Source of the DNA: Lentzea albidocapillata subsp. violacea | Lineage (GTDB): Bacteria; Actinomycetota; Actinomycetes; Mycobacteriales; Pseudonocardiaceae | Assembly: GCF_900100275.1 (NCBI RefSeq) | Contig: NZ_FNET01000009.1 | Span: forward strand, 124,001-188,000 | Length of the DNA: 64,000 bases | Direction: 5' to 3' | Part shown: positions 9,525 to 19,061 of the stretch, one piece after another | How the letters are laid out: each line of letters opens with the position of its first letter | How positions within the stretch are numbered: the stretch's first letter is position 1 | The notes under the pieces: model-generated | What the model saw: only the letters and a program-made list of their open reading frames with translations | The model's database searches: none | Told to the model about the DNA's origin: nothing | Position numbers and translations under genes: made by a program

Positions 9525-10619
9525 TCAGCCGGTGGAAAAGCTGGCGGGATTCGGACGCCAGGGCGGCAGCTCCGGCAGCAGGTCCGCCACCGCGACCCCA
9601 TTGCCGTGCAGCAGCCACCCGAAGCCACCAAGCCCAGACGGGTCACGCAGCTCGGCGATCCGCCCGGCCCGCGCGGCCGACTCCAGCCAGTCCCACCCGG
9701 AACCACCAACAGCACCGCTCAACCCCAAGGCGCGCAAGGCATCCCGCTGCGACACCAGCACGAAGTCCCCACCGGCCGCCGCAGCGCACGCGTCGAACGC
9801 GACGTGCGCCGTGATGTCGCAGGACCCGTCGAACACGGGCTCCACCTGCTGCCCGCCCCGGTACCCGGTCAGCGTGAACCGCCGCGACGACACGAGGTGC
9901 CCGTAGTCGATCGCCAACGCCGCGCCCCGCACCGACGACACCGCCGCCGCCCAAGCCTCGTCCCGGGGTGCCCCGACCTCGGCCAGGGCGCCATCGGCAA
10001 GCGCTGGCCACCACCGGGTGATCCACGGGTCGGCGGAAGGCCCGGTCACCACCGGGCAGGGGATCGCGTCGAGCCACTCGTGCCCGACCAGCAGCCCGAC
10101 GCACGGGGGCACGGACGAGGTCCACCGAACCCCAGGCAGCTCAACGGGAGGACCGACCTCGACCGCGGTCACCCGAAGCCGCGCCGCCAGCGACGCGGAC
10201 TCCTGCGAGCCGGACTCCTGCGACCCGGACTCCTGCGAGCCGGATGCCTGCGGGCCGGATGCCTGCGACCCGGACGTGAGCGACCCGGACGTGAGCGACC
10301 CGGACGTGAGCGACCCGGACGCCAGCGGCCCGGACGCCAGCGGCCCGGACGCCAGCGACGCGGACGCCAGCGAGCGCACCGCGAACGCCAGCTCGCCCCC
10401 TCCCGCACCCACGTCCACGAAGTCCACGACCGGGGGAAATCCGAGCGCGGCGTCCACCCGCGACAGCAACGTCAGCAGGGCCTCCGCGAGCTCCGGACCG
10501 ACCAGCGGAGCCGTCCGGAAGTGCGCGGACGGCTTCTCGCCGCGGGCGAAGAAGCCACCGGGACCGTACAACGCGGCGTGCCAAGCGGCTTCCCAGTCGA
10601 ACATCGGACAAGTGTGCAT
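9525..10619 (-). CDS. MidA/NDUFAF7-family SAM-dependent methyltransferase with pentapeptide-repeat insertion
   Basis: The 364-aa protein matches the class I methyltransferase family (DUF185) that includes mitochondrial NDUFAF7 and Dictyostelium MidA. Visible motifs are HFRTAPLVGPELAE (33-46), motif I VDVGAGGGELAF (68-79), VTAVEV (150-155), GHEWLDAIP (179-187), LAIDYG (235-240) and the strong family signature DITAHV (268-273). NDUFAF7 dimethylates an arginine of the NuoD-type subunit of complex I, and this operon also encodes a NuoD paralogue. Residues about 82-142 are a low-complexity block of 12 pentapeptides inserted between motif I and the next strand. The start could be ATG 10619 or ATG 10604. 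Confidence 0.85.
   Translation of the reverse strand: MHTCPMFDWEAAWHAALYGPGGFFARGEKPSAHFRTAPLVGPELAEALLTLLSRVDAALGFPPVVDFVDVGAGGGELAFAVRSLASASLASGPLASGPLASGSLTSGSLTSGSLTSGSQASGPQASGSQESGSQESGSQESASLAARLRVTAVEVGPPVELPGVRWTSSVPPCVGLLVGHEWLDAIPCPVVTGPSADPWITRWWPALADGALAEVGAPRDEAWAAAVSSVRGAALAIDYGHLVSSRRFTLTGYRGGQQVEPVFDGSCDITAHVAFDACAAAAGGDFVLVSQRDALRALGLSGAVGGSGWDWLESAARAGRIAELRDPSGLGGFGWLLHGNGVAVADLLPELPPWRPNPASFSTG
10195..10374 (-). repeat. Tandem repeat, 12 units of 15 bp, inside the methyltransferase gene
   Basis: Twelve in-frame 15-nt units read on the plus strand as variants of CCGGACGCCAGCGAC. Three subtypes form runs: CTCCTGCG, GTGAGCGA and GCCAGCGG cores. They encode pentapeptides such as LASGP, LTSGS, QASGS and QESGS. 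The block looks like a coding minisatellite that can change length without breaking the frame. Confidence 0.95.
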
Positions 10620-10634
10620 CTAAGGTCATTTCCC
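10620..10634. promoter_or_regulatory. 15-bp divergent spacer between methyltransferase and PrsW-like gene
   Basis: Only 15 bp separate the two divergent start codons. TAAGGT at 10621-10626 lies 8 nt before the GTG of the PrsW-like gene and could serve as its -10 box, making that transcript leaderless. The opposite promoter must lie inside the PrsW coding region or share the AT-rich core. Confidence 0.35.
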
Positions 10635-11780
10635 GTGACCGACGCCGACCCCATGCCGACGCCGACGAAGAAGCGCATCGAGCAGCGCCGCTGGACCGTC
10701 CTGTTCCCCGTCGTGGCGCTGATCGCGCTCGCCGCGGCCGGGCTCGTGCTGTTCGCACTGGGCACGTCGAGCATCGGCATCGAGCCGCTGCTGGTCGGTG
10801 CCGCCGCGGCGCTGATCCCCGTCGCGTTCGTGGTGAGCGCGTTCCTCTGGATCGACCGGTGGGAACCGGAACCGGCGAAGATGCTGCTCTTCGCGTTCGT
10901 CTGGGGCTCGTGCGGCGCGACCATCAGCTCGCTCGCGTTCAACCAGACGTCCAGGGTGCTGGGCGACCTGCTGACCGACGACGGCACGACGTTCACGGCC
11001 GTCGTCGGGGCGCCGATCGTCGAGGAGGCCACCAAGGCCGCGTTCCTCATCGCCGTGTTCCTCCGCCGCCGCCACGAGTTCGACGGGGTCGTGGACGGCA
11101 TGGTCTACGCCGGCATCACGGCCGCGGGCTTCGCGTTCACCGAGAACATCTGGTACTTCGGCCGGGTCTTCCTGGAGAACGGTCTCGGCGACATGAGCGG
11201 CGGCGTGATCGCGCTGTTCGTGTTGCGCGGGGTGCTCTCGCCGTTCGCGCATCCGCTGTTCACGGCCATGACGGGCATCGGTGTCGGCATAGCGGCGACC
11301 ACCGGCAACGCCACGGTCCGTGTCATCGCGCCGATCGGTGGCTACCTCACGGCCGTGGGGCTGCACTCGCTGTGGAACTTCTCGACCACCGTCGGCACCG
11401 GTTCGGCCTTCATCAACCTGTACTTCCTGATCATGGTCCCGGTGTTCGCCGGCGCTGTCGCGATCGTGGTGTGGCAGCGCAGACGCGAACAGCGGATCGT
11501 CGCCGGGCAGCTCGCCGCGATGGCGCAGAACCGGTGGATCGCCAACAGCGAGGTAGCCCTGCTGGCCAGTCTCAACGGCCGCCGGAACTGGCTGCGGGCG
11601 GTCAAGCGCAAGTCGGGTGAGGCGTCGGTCAAGGCCGTGAAGAGCTACCAGATCGCCGTCACCGAACTGGCCTTCCTGCGGCACCGCATCGAGCAGGGAA
11701 CGGCTGGCCAGAGCGCCGAGCAACGCCACGGGGTGCTGCTCGACTCGCTGCACGCCGCCAGGACCGCCGCCCGCCGGTGA
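10635..11780 (+). CDS. PrsW-family intramembrane protease
   Basis: The 381-aa polytopic membrane protein carries the three PrsW motifs: PIVEEATKAAF (EExxK type), AGFAFTENIWYF, and a late His motif SPFAHPLFTAMTGIGVG. PrsW-type CPBP/abortive-infection proteases cleave membrane proteins such as anti-sigma factors. About eight transmembrane segments cover residues 20-290. A cytosolic, helical, basic C-terminal domain of about 100 residues follows. The substrate is unknown and no anti-sigma gene is adjacent. GTG 10635 is chosen from the leaderless promoter; ATG 10653 is an alternative. Confidence 0.85.
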   Translation: MTDADPMPTPTKKRIEQRRWTVLFPVVALIALAAAGLVLFALGTSSIGIEPLLVGAAAALIPVAFVVSAFLWIDRWEPEPAKMLLFAFVWGSCGATISSLAFNQTSRVLGDLLTDDGTTFTAVVGAPIVEEATKAAFLIAVFLRRRHEFDGVVDGMVYAGITAAGFAFTENIWYFGRVFLENGLGDMSGGVIALFVLRGVLSPFAHPLFTAMTGIGVGIAATTGNATVRVIAPIGGYLTAVGLHSLWNFSTTVGTGSAFINLYFLIMVPVFAGAVAIVVWQRRREQRIVAGQLAAMAQNRWIANSEVALLASLNGRRNWLRAVKRKSGEASVKAVKSYQIAVTELAFLRHRIEQGTAGQSAEQRHGVLLDSLHAARTAARR

Positions 11781-11882
11781 ATCCGGTCACCGAGCGGGTG
11801 CACGGGCACTCGGCGGAGCTACCCTCGGCGGCGTCGTCCGGTACCCGCACCAGGGCCTGGAACGTCAGAAGGAGTTAGTCGC

Positions 11883-12773
11883 ATGGACGCGACCCCACGT
11901 CCGGCGAGGCTCGCCGTCGGTGTCATCTCGGCAGGCCGCGTCGGTTCCGTGCTGGGCGCCGCGCTGGCCAGGGCGGGCCACGTGGTGACCGGCGTTTCCG
12001 CCGTCTCGCAGGTCTCCCGCAACCGCGCGGACGAGTTGTTGCCCGGCGTCCCGATCGCCGACCCCACCGAGGTCGCCGCGCACGCCGACCTGGTGCTGCT
12101 GGCCGTGCCGGACGACGAGCTGGAAGGCCTGGTCAAGGGCCTCGTGGCCACCGAGTCGCTGCGCGCCGGCCAGATCGTCGTGCACACCAGCGGCGCGATG
12201 GGCGTGCAGGTGCTCGAACCCGCTGCCGGGCTGGGCGCGCTCACGCTCGCGCTGCACCCCGTCATGACGTTCACCGGGCGCCCGGAGGATCTGCAGCGGA
12301 TGAGCGCCGCGTGCGTCGGCGTCACGGCCGCGGACGGCGACGAGGTGGCCTGGAGCGTCGGCGAGGCGCTGGTCGTCGAGATGGACGCGGAACCGGTCAG
12401 GGTCCCCGAGTCCGTCCGCCCGCTCTACCACTCGGCGCTGGCCCACGGCGCCAACCACCTGATCACGCTGGTCCGTGACGCCGCGGACCTGCTCACCGGC
12501 TCCGGAATCGCCAACGCCGAGCGCCTGCTCGGCCCGTTGCTGTCCGCCGCGCTCGACAACGCGCTGCGCCACGGCGACCGTGCCCTGACCGGTCCGGTCG
12601 CCCGGGGCGACACGGGTACCTTGCGCAAGCACCTCGACGTGCTCGCGCGACAGGCACCCGAGATCCTTCCCAGCTACCGCGTGCTCGCCCGCCGCACCGC
12701 CGAGCGGGCCGAGGACTCCGGGCTGCTCAAGCCCGACGCGGCCAACGACGTTCGCACCACTCTTGAGGACTGA
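11883..12773 (+). CDS. Rossmann-fold DUF2520 protein (ketopantoate-reductase-like)
   Basis: The 296-aa protein has an N-terminal NAD(P)-binding Rossmann segment (GVISAGRVGSVLGAALARAG, residues about 11-30). The C-terminal DUF2520 region contains YHSALAHGANHLITL and HGDRALTGPVARGD. It is the orthologue by position of M. tuberculosis Rv3603c. The pantothenate genes follow with a 1-nt gap, so a role as ketopantoate reductase or a related dehydrogenase in pantothenate synthesis is plausible but unproven. A clear AGAAGGAG ribosome site lies 8 nt before ATG 11883. Confidence 0.88.
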   Translation: MDATPRPARLAVGVISAGRVGSVLGAALARAGHVVTGVSAVSQVSRNRADELLPGVPIADPTEVAAHADLVLLAVPDDELEGLVKGLVATESLRAGQIVVHTSGAMGVQVLEPAAGLGALTLALHPVMTFTGRPEDLQRMSAACVGVTAADGDEVAWSVGEALVVEMDAEPVRVPESVRPLYHSALAHGANHLITLVRDAADLLTGSGIANAERLLGPLLSAALDNALRHGDRALTGPVARGDTGTLRKHLDVLARQAPEILPSYRVLARRTAERAEDSGLLKPDAANDVRTTLED

Positions 12774-12774
12774 C

Positions 12775-13674
12775 GTGACGAAGCCACTGACCAAGGACGA
12801 CTACCGCCCGGACGACGTCACGGTGCACCGCGACCCGGCTCGCCTCAACAGGGTGATCAGGGCGCTGCGCAACGCCGGACGCAACGTCGCGCTGGTGCCC
12901 ACGATGGGCGCGCTGCACGCGGGCCACCGGCAGCTGATCCGCGAGGCGCAGGTCATGCAGAACACGGTGGTCGTCGTGTCGATCTTCGTGAACCCGTTGC
13001 AGTTCGGGCCGAACGAGGACCTCGCGAAGTACCCGCGCCAGTTCGAGTCCGATGTGGACATCTGCCGCGCGGAGCGGGCGGGCATCGTCTTCGCGCCGTC
13101 CGTGGAGGACATGTACCCCGAGGGCGCGCAGGTCACCGTGCATCCCGGCCCGCTGGGCGCCGAGCTCGAGGGTGCTGTCCGACCCGGCCACTTCGAGGGC
13201 GTGCTCACCGTCGTGTCGAAGCTGTTCAACATCGTGCAGCCCACGTACGCGGTGTTCGGGCAGAAGGACTACCAGCAGCTGCAGCTCATCCACAAGATGG
13301 CGCGCGACCTCAACTTCCCGCTCGACGTCGTCGGCGTGCCGACCGTCCGCGAGCACGACGGCCTCGCGCTGTCGTCGCGCAACGCCTACCTGAGCCCGGA
13401 ACAGCGCCACCACGCCGTGACGCTGTCGGCCGCGCTCACCGCCGGCGCGCACGTGTCGTCGCAGGGGGCGGACGCGGTGCTCAAGGCCGCGCACGACGTG
13501 CTGGCGCAGACGCCCGAGGTCGAAGTGGACTACCTGGAGCTGCGCGGGGTCGACCTCGGTCCCGCACCGGAGAACGGCGACGCCCGGTTGCTGGTCGCGG
13601 CCCGCGTCGGTGCCACCCGCCTGATCGACAACATCGCGGTGTTGCTCGGCGAAGGCGACGAAAAGGGGGAATGA
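12775..13674 (+). CDS. panC: Pantoate-beta-alanine ligase
   Basis: PanC joins pantoate and beta-alanine using ATP to give pantothenate. The 299-aa protein has the nucleotide-binding [10 protein letters not shown] (HIGH-like), [22 protein letters not shown] and the KMSKS-like [11 protein letters not shown] 12775 follows the previous stop by one base and has a TTGAGGA site upstream. The TTG at 12763 is a weaker alternative. It is followed directly by panD, which supplies beta-alanine. Confidence 0.95.
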   Translation: MTKPLTKDDYRPDDVTVHRDPARLNRVIRALRNAGRNVALVPTMGALHAGHRQLIREAQVMQNTVVVVSIFVNPLQFGPNEDLAKYPRQFESDVDICRAERAGIVFAPSVEDMYPEGAQVTVHPGPLGAELEGAVRPGHFEGVLTVVSKLFNIVQPTYAVFGQKDYQQLQLIHKMARDLNFPLDVVGVPTVREHDGLALSSRNAYLSPEQRHHAVTLSAALTAGAHVSSQGADAVLKAAHDVLAQTPEVEVDYLELRGVDLGPAPENGDARLLVAARVGATRLIDNIAVLLGEGDEKGE

Positions 13675-13675
13675 C

Positions 13676-14146
13676 ATGTTCCGCACGATGCTGAAGTCCA
13701 AGATCCACCGCGCCACCGTGACGCAGGCCGACCTGCACTACGTCGGCTCGGTGACGGTGGACGAGGACCTGATGGAGGCCGCCGACCTGCTGGCGGGCGA
13801 ACAGGTCGCCATCGTCGACGTCACCAACGGCGCGCGCCTGGAGACCTACGTCATCCCCGGCGAGCGCGGCACCGGCGTGCTGGGCATCAACGGCGCCGCG
13901 GCGCACCTCGTGCACCCCGGCGACATCGTGATCCTGATCGCGTACGGGCAGATGGACGACGCGGAGTCGCGCGCCTACCAGCCGCGGGTCGTGTTCGTGG
14001 ACGCTGACAACAAGGTCGTCGACCTCGGCAGCGACCCCGCGCACGCCCCGGAGGGGTCCGGTCTGGTGAACGGCTCCACGAGCGCGCCTTCTTCTGAGAC
14101 CGTGGAAGCGACAGCGCTGGACGCGTTGATCCAGGCCGAGAACTAA
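13676..14146 (+). CDS. panD: Aspartate 1-decarboxylase (pyruvoyl enzyme precursor)
   Basis: PanD makes beta-alanine from aspartate. The precursor self-cleaves between Gly24 and Ser25 in the visible HYVGSVT motif, generating the pyruvoyl cofactor on the new Ser25 end. Downstream are [13 protein letters not shown] and [13 protein letters not shown], as in the family. The 156-aa length exceeds the usual 130-140 because of a Ser/Ala-rich C-terminal tail. The gene begins one base after the panC stop and precedes coaX by 11 nt. Confidence 0.95.
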   Translation: MFRTMLKSKIHRATVTQADLHYVGSVTVDEDLMEAADLLAGEQVAIVDVTNGARLETYVIPGERGTGVLGINGAAAHLVHPGDIVILIAYGQMDDAESRAYQPRVVFVDADNKVVDLGSDPAHAPEGSGLVNGSTSAPSSETVEATALDALIQAEN

Positions 14147-14157
14147 GGAAACGCAAC

Positions 14158-14952
14158 GTGCTGCTCGCCATCGACGTCGGCAACACCAACATCGTGCTCG
14201 GTCTGTACGACGGGGTCGGCGACTCGGCCCCGCTCGTGCGCGACTGGCGGATGCGCACCGACGCCAGGATGACCGCCGACGAGCTCGCGCTGACCATGCG
14301 CGGCCTGCTCGGCGAGTACGCCGACAAGATCACCGGGATCTCCGCGCTGTCCACCGTGCCCGCGGTGCTGCGCGAGCTGCGGGTCATGCTCGGCCGCTAC
14401 TACGACGCGGTGCCGAAGATCCTGGTGGAGCCGGGTGTGAAGACCGGTGTCCCGCTGCTCGTCGACAACCCGAAGGAGGTGGGCTCGGACCGCGTGATCA
14501 ACACGCTGGCCGCCCACCACCTCTACGCGACCTCGTGCATCGTGGTCGACTTCGGCACGTCCACGAACCTCGACGTGATCTCGTCGCGCGGCGAGTTCCT
14601 CGGCGGCGCGCTGGCACCGGGCATCGAGATCTCGGTCGACGCCCTCGCCTCCCGCGCCGCCCAGCTCCGCAAGGTCGAGCTGGTCAGGCCCCGCAACGTG
14701 ATCGGCAAGAACACCGTGGAGTGCCTGCAGTCCGGCATCGTCTACGGATTCGTCGGCCAGGTGGACGGACTGGTGCGCAAGATCACCGAGGAGCTCCAGC
14801 AGACCGACCCCGGTCCCGTGACGGTAATCGCCACGGGCGGGCTCGCCCCTCTGGTGGTCTCCGAGTCCTCGACGATCGCGCACCACGTGCCCGACCTCAC
14901 CCTGCTGGGCCTGCGCATGGTGTTCGAGCGCAACATGCCCGCTACTCGCTGA
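14158..14952 (+). CDS. coaX: Type III pantothenate kinase
   Basis: CoaX phosphorylates pantothenate in the first committed step of CoA synthesis. The 264-aa actin-fold protein starts LLAIDVGNTNIVLGLYDG (phosphate motif). It has the later PLLVDNPKEVGSDRVINTLA, VVDFGTSTNLDVIS and GGALAPGIEIS motifs. GTG 14158 has AAGGAAA 8 nt upstream. Its 3' end overlaps the convergent methyltransferase gene by 11 nt. Its partners panC and panD are immediately upstream. Confidence 0.95.
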   Translation: MLLAIDVGNTNIVLGLYDGVGDSAPLVRDWRMRTDARMTADELALTMRGLLGEYADKITGISALSTVPAVLRELRVMLGRYYDAVPKILVEPGVKTGVPLLVDNPKEVGSDRVINTLAAHHLYATSCIVVDFGTSTNLDVISSRGEFLGGALAPGIEISVDALASRAAQLRKVELVRPRNVIGKNTVECLQSGIVYGFVGQVDGLVRKITEELQQTDPGPVTVIATGGLAPLVVSESSTIAHHVPDLTLLGLRMVFERNMPATR

Positions 14953-15697
14953 CGCGCACCATCCGGTAGACCTCCGAGCGCAGGGGGACGTCGAACGGCC
15001 CGTTCGACGTCTCCGGGCGCTGGCGGAGGAAAGCGAGCATCTTCTCGTTGATCGCGGCCCGCTCCTCCTCGTCGATCACGATCATGCGCGAGTACGTGTT
15101 CGTCGTGGCGATGAGCGCCTCCGGCGAGTCCCTGCGCTGCGTGTGCGGGAAGACGTTGCGCTCCACCGGCCCGAACGACGGGTGCGCCATGATCTCCGTC
15201 GGGTCGCCGCGCCGGGACTCGACGCTGCTCGCCGAGAGCTGTTCGAGCTCGCTCACCCATTCGACGTCCGGGACGGTCTCGACCCACAGGGCTGCCAGCA
15301 CGCCGCCGGGCCGCAGCACGCGGGCGATCTCCGGCAGCGCCTTCTCCTGGTCGAACCAGTGGAACGCGGTGCCGACGAACACGGCGTCGACGGTGCTGTC
15401 CGGAACCGGGATGTGCTCGGCGTGGCCGGGCAGCGCGCGCACGTCGTGAACGCGGCGCACCAGCTCGGACAGCATCTGCTCGTTGGGCTCCACGGCTGTT
15501 ACGCGGTGTCCCTCGGCGACCAGGCCCGAGGTCAGTTTGCCGGTGCCGGCGGCGAGGTCGAGCACGTCCAGCCGCTCCGACGTGCCTAGTGGCTCCAGGG
15601 CCCACCGGATCGCCGCCACGGGATAGTCAGGCCGGTGTTCGGCGTAGGCCCCGGCCTGCGCGCCGAACGAGTCCGCTCGCCTCGCGTGTAGATCCAT
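14942..15697 (-). CDS. Class I SAM-dependent methyltransferase, substrate unknown
   Basis: The 251-aa protein has motif I VLDLAAGTGKLT (about residues 44-55), the acidic post-I strand VTAVEPNEQM, DAVFVGTAFHWFD (motif II) and RVLRPGGVLAALW (motif III), as in the UbiE/Methyltransf_11 group. HWFD is common in small-molecule methyltransferases of this group. It is convergent with coaX and divergent from lysS. Nothing nearby identifies a substrate. Confidence 0.85.
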   Translation of the reverse strand: MDLHARRADSFGAQAGAYAEHRPDYPVAAIRWALEPLGTSERLDVLDLAAGTGKLTSGLVAEGHRVTAVEPNEQMLSELVRRVHDVRALPGHAEHIPVPDSTVDAVFVGTAFHWFDQEKALPEIARVLRPGGVLAALWVETVPDVEWVSELEQLSASSVESRRGDPTEIMAHPSFGPVERNVFPHTQRRDSPEALIATTNTYSRMIVIDEEERAAINEKMLAFLRQRPETSNGPFDVPLRSEVYRMVRVSE

Positions 15698-15763
15698 CCG
15701 TCCAACTTAGGCCGTCGCGGATCCACAGGGGTATCCGGTTCGCTTTGCCTTCCCGCCTTTCCG

Positions 15764-15776
15764 TACCCTTCTCCGC
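15764..15776 (+). promoter_or_regulatory. lysS -10 box with probable leaderless start
   Basis: TACCCT at 15764-15769 is followed after 7 nt by the GTG of lysS. No ribosome-binding sequence lies between, so transcription probably begins at the start codon. A TTCGCT at 15739-15744 could act as a weak -35 element with 19-bp spacing. Confidence 0.45.
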
Positions 15777-17288
<1,512 letters not shown>

Positions 17289-17402
17289 GTAACTTTCCGG
17301 ATGTCGATAGGTGCAATGCGGCACCCGTGCGCTAACCTGCCTCGCAGAAGGCTTTAGTTGGCGACGCGGGTGACCGCGCATTCGGGGTCCAGGAGGATAC
17401 GC

Positions 17403-17753
17403 ATGGCGCAGAAGGTCACGGTGACCCTCGTCGACGATCTGGACGGTTCCACCGCTGAGGAGACCGTCGAGTTCGGACTGGATGGTGTCAGCTACACCAT
17501 CGACCTTTCCTCGGGCAATGCGGGCAAACTGCGGGACGCTCTTGCCGACTTCGTGGGAAGTGCACGTCGTGCGGGTGGCCGTAAGCGTCTTGGGCCCGGC
17601 CGTCCGGCCGGCAGCGTGAAGGCGCGCCCCGCATCGGCGGATCGTGAGCAGAACCAGGCCATTCGCGAGTGGGCCCGCAAGCAGGGCATGAAGGTGTCGG
17701 ACCGCGGTCGGATCCCGGCCGAGGTGCTCGACGCCTACCACCAGCAGGGCTGA
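17403..17753 (+). CDS. lsr2: Nucleoid-associated xenogeneic silencer Lsr2
   Basis: Lsr2 binds AT-rich DNA in the minor groove and silences acquired genes. The 116-aa protein has an N-terminal dimerisation domain ([16 protein letters not shown] onward, residues 1-60) and a basic linker. Its C-terminal DNA-binding helix pair includes [19 protein letters not shown], where RGR is the hook that enters the minor groove. An excellent AGGAGG site lies 8 nt upstream of ATG 17403. A TAACCT hexamer at about 17333-17338 is a candidate -10. Position matches Rv3597c. Confidence 0.97.
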   Translation: MAQKVTVTLVDDLDGSTAEETVEFGLDGVSYTIDLSSGNAGKLRDALADFVGSARRAGGRKRLGPGRPAGSVKARPASADREQNQAIREWARKQGMKVSDRGRIPAEVLDAYHQQG

Positions 17754-17765
17754 AATTCGGCAAAA

Positions 17766-17807
17766 CACGAAGGGGTTCCGGGGAAGATTCCCCGGAACCC
17801 CTTCGTG
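17766..17807 (+). terminator. Strong hairpin terminator after lsr2
   Basis: A 20-bp perfect inverted repeat (arms 17766-17785 and 17788-17807, core AGGGGTTCCGGGGAA) starts 12 nt after the lsr2 stop. A short TATTT run follows. It ends the lysS-lsr2 block. Confidence 0.85.
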
Positions 17808-18068
17808 CTATTTGAGTGACCGATCAACTACCGTTCGGTGCCCCGATCGTGGAACGGTGCTATCCAAACGAGATCGAGAACACTCTTGCTGCCGACTTTT
17901 TGGTTGACCCGACAACGGGTTGACTGAATATTGTTCGATGATCTTCTTTGGCTCGTTCTTCCGCCGGTGAGGCCGGTGATGTGACCGGAATCGGCGCCCT
18001 CGACCTCGGTGCGGCGAGGTGGTTCGGTTAGGCTTACCTCTCCTGTCTTGGGTTGAGGAGGGTAGGCC
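17808..18068. promoter_or_regulatory. Gene-free leader region of the siderophore importer
   Basis: The region between the lsr2 terminator and the first permease has no convincing coding frame. It is locally AT-richer (about 17890-17950) and contains the iron box described separately, followed by a GAGGAGGG ribosome site just before GTG 18069. Confidence 0.5.
18023..18041. promoter_or_regulatory. Iron box (IdeR/DmdR1-type operator)
   Basis: TTCGGTTAGGCTTACCTCT agrees at 15 of 19 positions with the IdeR/DmdR1 consensus TTAGGTTAGGCTAACCTAA. It lies 28 nt upstream of the first siderophore permease gene, where iron-loaded repressor would block transcription. A second such box precedes the FhuF-like gene at the other end of the locus. 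Confidence 0.75.
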
Positions 18069-19061
18069 GTGGGTCGTAGGTCGTTCGGCCTGCTCTTCCT
18101 GCTGGTCGTGCTGGTCGCCGTGTGCCTGGCGAGCATCGCGATCGGCTCGAAGGAGATCCCGCTTTCCGGGGTGTGGCACGGTCTCTTCACACCGACGGGC
18201 GTCGAGGACGACGTGGTGGTCCGCGAGCTGCGGGTCCCGCGGACGTTGCTCGGCATCGCGGTGGGCATCGCACTCGGTGTGGGTGGCGCTCTCATGCAGG
18301 GCCACACGCGCAATCCGCTGGCCGATCCCGGCATCCTCGGCGTCACGCAGGGCGCGGCGCTGGCGGTCGTGCTCTCGATCTTCCTGCTCGGGGTCAACTC
18401 GCTGGTCGGCTACATCTGGTTCGCCTTCGCCGGCGCGATGCTCGCGAGCGTCCTGGTGTTCCTGCTCGGGTCGGCCGGGCGGGGCGGGCCGTCTCCGGTG
18501 ACGCTGGCGCTGGCCGGTGCCGCGGTCTCCGCGCTGATGAACGGCCTGGTGTCGGCGATCGTGCTGCTCGACCAGCAGTCGCTCGACGCGTTCCGGTTCT
18601 GGCAGGTCGGCGCCATCGCCGGCCGCGACCTGACGGTGCTGACGCAGGTGCTGCCGTTCCTGCTGGCCGGCCTGCTCATCGCCGCGTTCAACGCGCCGGG
18701 GCTCAACGCCATGTCGCTGGGCGAGGACGTGGCGAAGTCGCTGGGCGTGAACGTCAGCCGGACGCGTTCGCTGGGCATCTTCGCCATCACGCTGCTGGTC
18801 GGCGGGGCCGTCGCCGCGTGCGGGCCGATCGGGTTCCTGGGGCTCGTGGTGCCGCACGTCGCGCGCGCGTTCACCGGCCCCGACTACCGCTGGATCCTGC
18901 CGTACTCGGCCCTGCTCGGAGCGATCCTGATCCTGTTCGCCGACATCGCCGGACGAGTGGTCGCCCGCCCGTCCGAAGTCGAGGTCGGCGTGATGCTCGC
19001 GCTGATCGGCGCTCCGTTCTTCATCTTCCTGGTCCGGCGCAAGAGGCTGGTGAAGATTTGA
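18069..19061 (+). CDS. Iron-siderophore ABC transporter permease (FecCD family), first subunit
   Basis: The 330-aa polytopic protein has about nine to ten transmembrane segments and family motifs LRVPRTLLGIAVGIALGVGG, MQGHTRNPLADPGILGVTQG and GPIGFLGLVVPHVAR. It forms a heterodimeric channel with the next gene product to import ferric siderophores. GTG 18069 follows a GAGGAGGG site. Its stop overlaps the TTG start of the second permease. Iron control is indicated by the upstream box. No substrate-binding protein is encoded nearby. Confidence 0.93.
   Translation: MGRRSFGLLFLLVVLVAVCLASIAIGSKEIPLSGVWHGLFTPTGVEDDVVVRELRVPRTLLGIAVGIALGVGGALMQGHTRNPLADPGILGVTQGAALAVVLSIFLLGVNSLVGYIWFAFAGAMLASVLVFLLGSAGRGGPSPVTLALAGAAVSALMNGLVSAIVLLDQQSLDAFRFWQVGAIAGRDLTVLTQVLPFLLAGLLIAAFNAPGLNAMSLGEDVAKSLGVNVSRTRSLGIFAITLLVGGAVAACGPIGFLGLVVPHVARAFTGPDYRWILPYSALLGAILILFADIAGRVVARPSEVEVGVMLALIGAPFFIFLVRRKRLVKI

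Noticed and set aside
10195-10374. Repeated 15-bp units as a possible CRISPR array
   Set aside because: Units are contiguous with no spacers and are in frame with the methyltransferase. This is a coding minisatellite.
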